A stretch of DNA of 64,000 nt, from assembly GCF_003182155.1 (NCBI RefSeq), contig NZ_QGTG01000004.1, positions 186,001 to 250,000 on the forward strand, in the 5' to 3' direction. The DNA is from Chitinophaga sp. S165 (GTDB taxonomy: Bacteria > Bacteroidota > Bacteroidia > Chitinophagales > Chitinophagaceae). Below, piece by piece: positions 63,284-64,000 of the stretch. The number at the start of each line of letters is the position of its first letter. Positions within the stretch are counted from its first letter, which is position 1. The notes under the pieces are model-generated. The model saw only the letters and a list, made by a program, of their open reading frames with translations, ran no database searches and had not been told where the DNA came from. The position numbers were made by a program, and so were the translations under genes.

Positions 63284-64000
63284 ATGGCTAAAACCTATTC
63301 TATCTTCGGCGCCGGCGCCTCGGGGCTTTATACTGCATGGCGATTACTCAACGGTATTGTGGACAGCGAATCTGCCAAAGCTAAACAGCTGCAAACAGGC
63401 GATACATTGGAGCTCTTCGATTGGGGCGAGTATACTTTCAATAAAGATAACAAAGGGACCCGCGAGGCTGGTGCACGTGTATGTACATGGCATTACAAGG
63501 ATGATCCCAACAACTCATACCTGGAAGTAGGCGGGATGCGTTATTCATACTGGGATGGCAACAATGATGGCAAGAGTGGTGGTCACAGGCTGGTAACAAA
63601 AGTGATCGAGCAGCTTGGATTAACACCATTGTCTGTTCCGTTCAATGAGTCGACAAATCCACTGTTCTATCTGCGTACGAAGAATATGTACCTGAATGAT
63701 ATTACATCGAGTAATCCTGCTCCTTACAATGCAGATCATTATGCTGCTGCAGACTCTCCTGATACCGGCTTCAATACAGTCGAGAACCTGGCTGTTACTG
63801 CCGACTCCGGGCCATCAACAAGAGCAGAGTGGTGCAAGTTCTATCAGAACGGTGTGATCAATGTTGATCTGCCGGATACTTCTGTATTTAAAAAGGGCGA
63901 TAAACTGAGTGATATCGGCTACTGGAACCTCATGTTTGATCAACTGGGATCGGAGGGGTTCGCTTATACTGCTGCTGGTAACGGTTATACCTCGAACGTG
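63284..64000 (+). CDS. Flavin-dependent amino-acid/amine oxidase, 3'-truncated
   Basis: The ATG at 63284 opens a frame that runs to the right edge (239 codons seen). The N-terminal Rossmann motif is SIFGAGASGLYTAWRL (GxGxxG). The flavin monoamine-oxidase signature LEVGGMRY follows, with an insert NNDGKSGGHRLVTKVIEQLG as in L-amino-acid oxidases of the LAAO/tryptophan-oxidase group. It probably oxidises an amino acid to a 2-keto acid with release of ammonia and hydrogen peroxide. As the second gene of the decarboxylase operon, it would feed that enzyme. There is no signal peptide. Confidence 0.85.
   Translation, partial: MAKTYSIFGAGASGLYTAWRLLNGIVDSESAKAKQLQTGDTLELFDWGEYTFNKDNKGTREAGARVCTWHYKDDPNNSYLEVGGMRYSYWDGNNDGKSGGHRLVTKVIEQLGLTPLSVPFNESTNPLFYLRTKNMYLNDITSSNPAPYNADHYAAADSPDTGFNTVENLAVTADSGPSTRAEWCKFYQNGVINVDLPDTSVFKKGDKLSDIGYWNLMFDQLGSEGFAYTAAGNGYTSNV

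Overview
This window looks like a chromosomal segment of a Bacteroidota bacterium, most likely a Chitinophaga-like member of the Chitinophagaceae. The support is a SusC/SusD pair, type IX secretion (T9SS) type B sorting domains, PorP/SprF proteins, many Cys-lipoproteins with the SCKKD/ACSKDD style of lipobox, weak Shine-Dalgarno sequences, and repeated Bacteroidota -7 boxes (TAnnTTTG). The placement rests on recalled family distributions and was not searched.

Layout. 1-5 kb: the 3' end of a large secreted repeat protein, two lipoproteins (one a short relative of the first protein), and a minus-strand ECF sigma / S41 protease pair. 5-12 kb: mostly housekeeping genes (DUF4254 plus glycosyltransferase 9, acyl-CoA thioesterase, acyltransferase, methyltransferase, TerC, HAD hydrolase). 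This stretch includes a tRNA-Gln gene duplicated in inverted orientation together with its promoter and terminator. 12-17 kb: a GH78 rhamnosidase, then a repeat-rich cassette (about 14604-16046). The cassette has two 145-bp elements with 38-bp imperfect terminal inverted repeats, lying in opposite orientation around an uncharacterised Bacteroidota ORF, with 67-bp and 18-bp tandem repeats. 17-20 kb: a TPR histidine kinase and a NarL-type response regulator, divergent from the next block.

20.2-45.1 kb is the dominant unit: ten same-strand genes, mostly tightly spaced. They encode SusC, SusD, a substrate-import-associated zinc metallohydrolase lipoprotein, a DUF4302 lipoprotein, a 2969-aa surface protein (three beta-helix repeats, an IgGFc-binding-like domain, PKD and FN3 domains, type B CTD), a 1375-aa paralogue (IgGFc-like domain, PKD repeats, type B CTD), PorP/SprF, an OmpA/PD40 protein, a second PorP/SprF and a collagen-like lipoprotein. 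My reading is a combined uptake and surface-display system. Each of two T9SS type B substrates would have its own SprF-type outer-membrane anchor, with the OmpA protein tying the assembly to peptidoglycan and the divergent two-component system as candidate regulator.

45-64 kb: a GH92 mannosidase, an ArsR-type regulator divergent from lysA plus a SUFU-domain protein, a large metallophosphoesterase, DUF4846 and DUF1349 proteins, and GH2 and GH43-like hydrolases. These are followed by a 30-residue lipoprotein-signal ORF, a bacterial-type PARG divergent from a PPP-family phosphatase, and an operon entering the right edge. That operon pairs a TPP-dependent 2-keto-acid decarboxylase with a flavin amino-acid/amine oxidase behind a long leader. 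Four secreted glycoside hydrolases in the window suggest a polysaccharide-degrading lifestyle. No rRNA, CRISPR array or recognisable transposase or integrase was seen.
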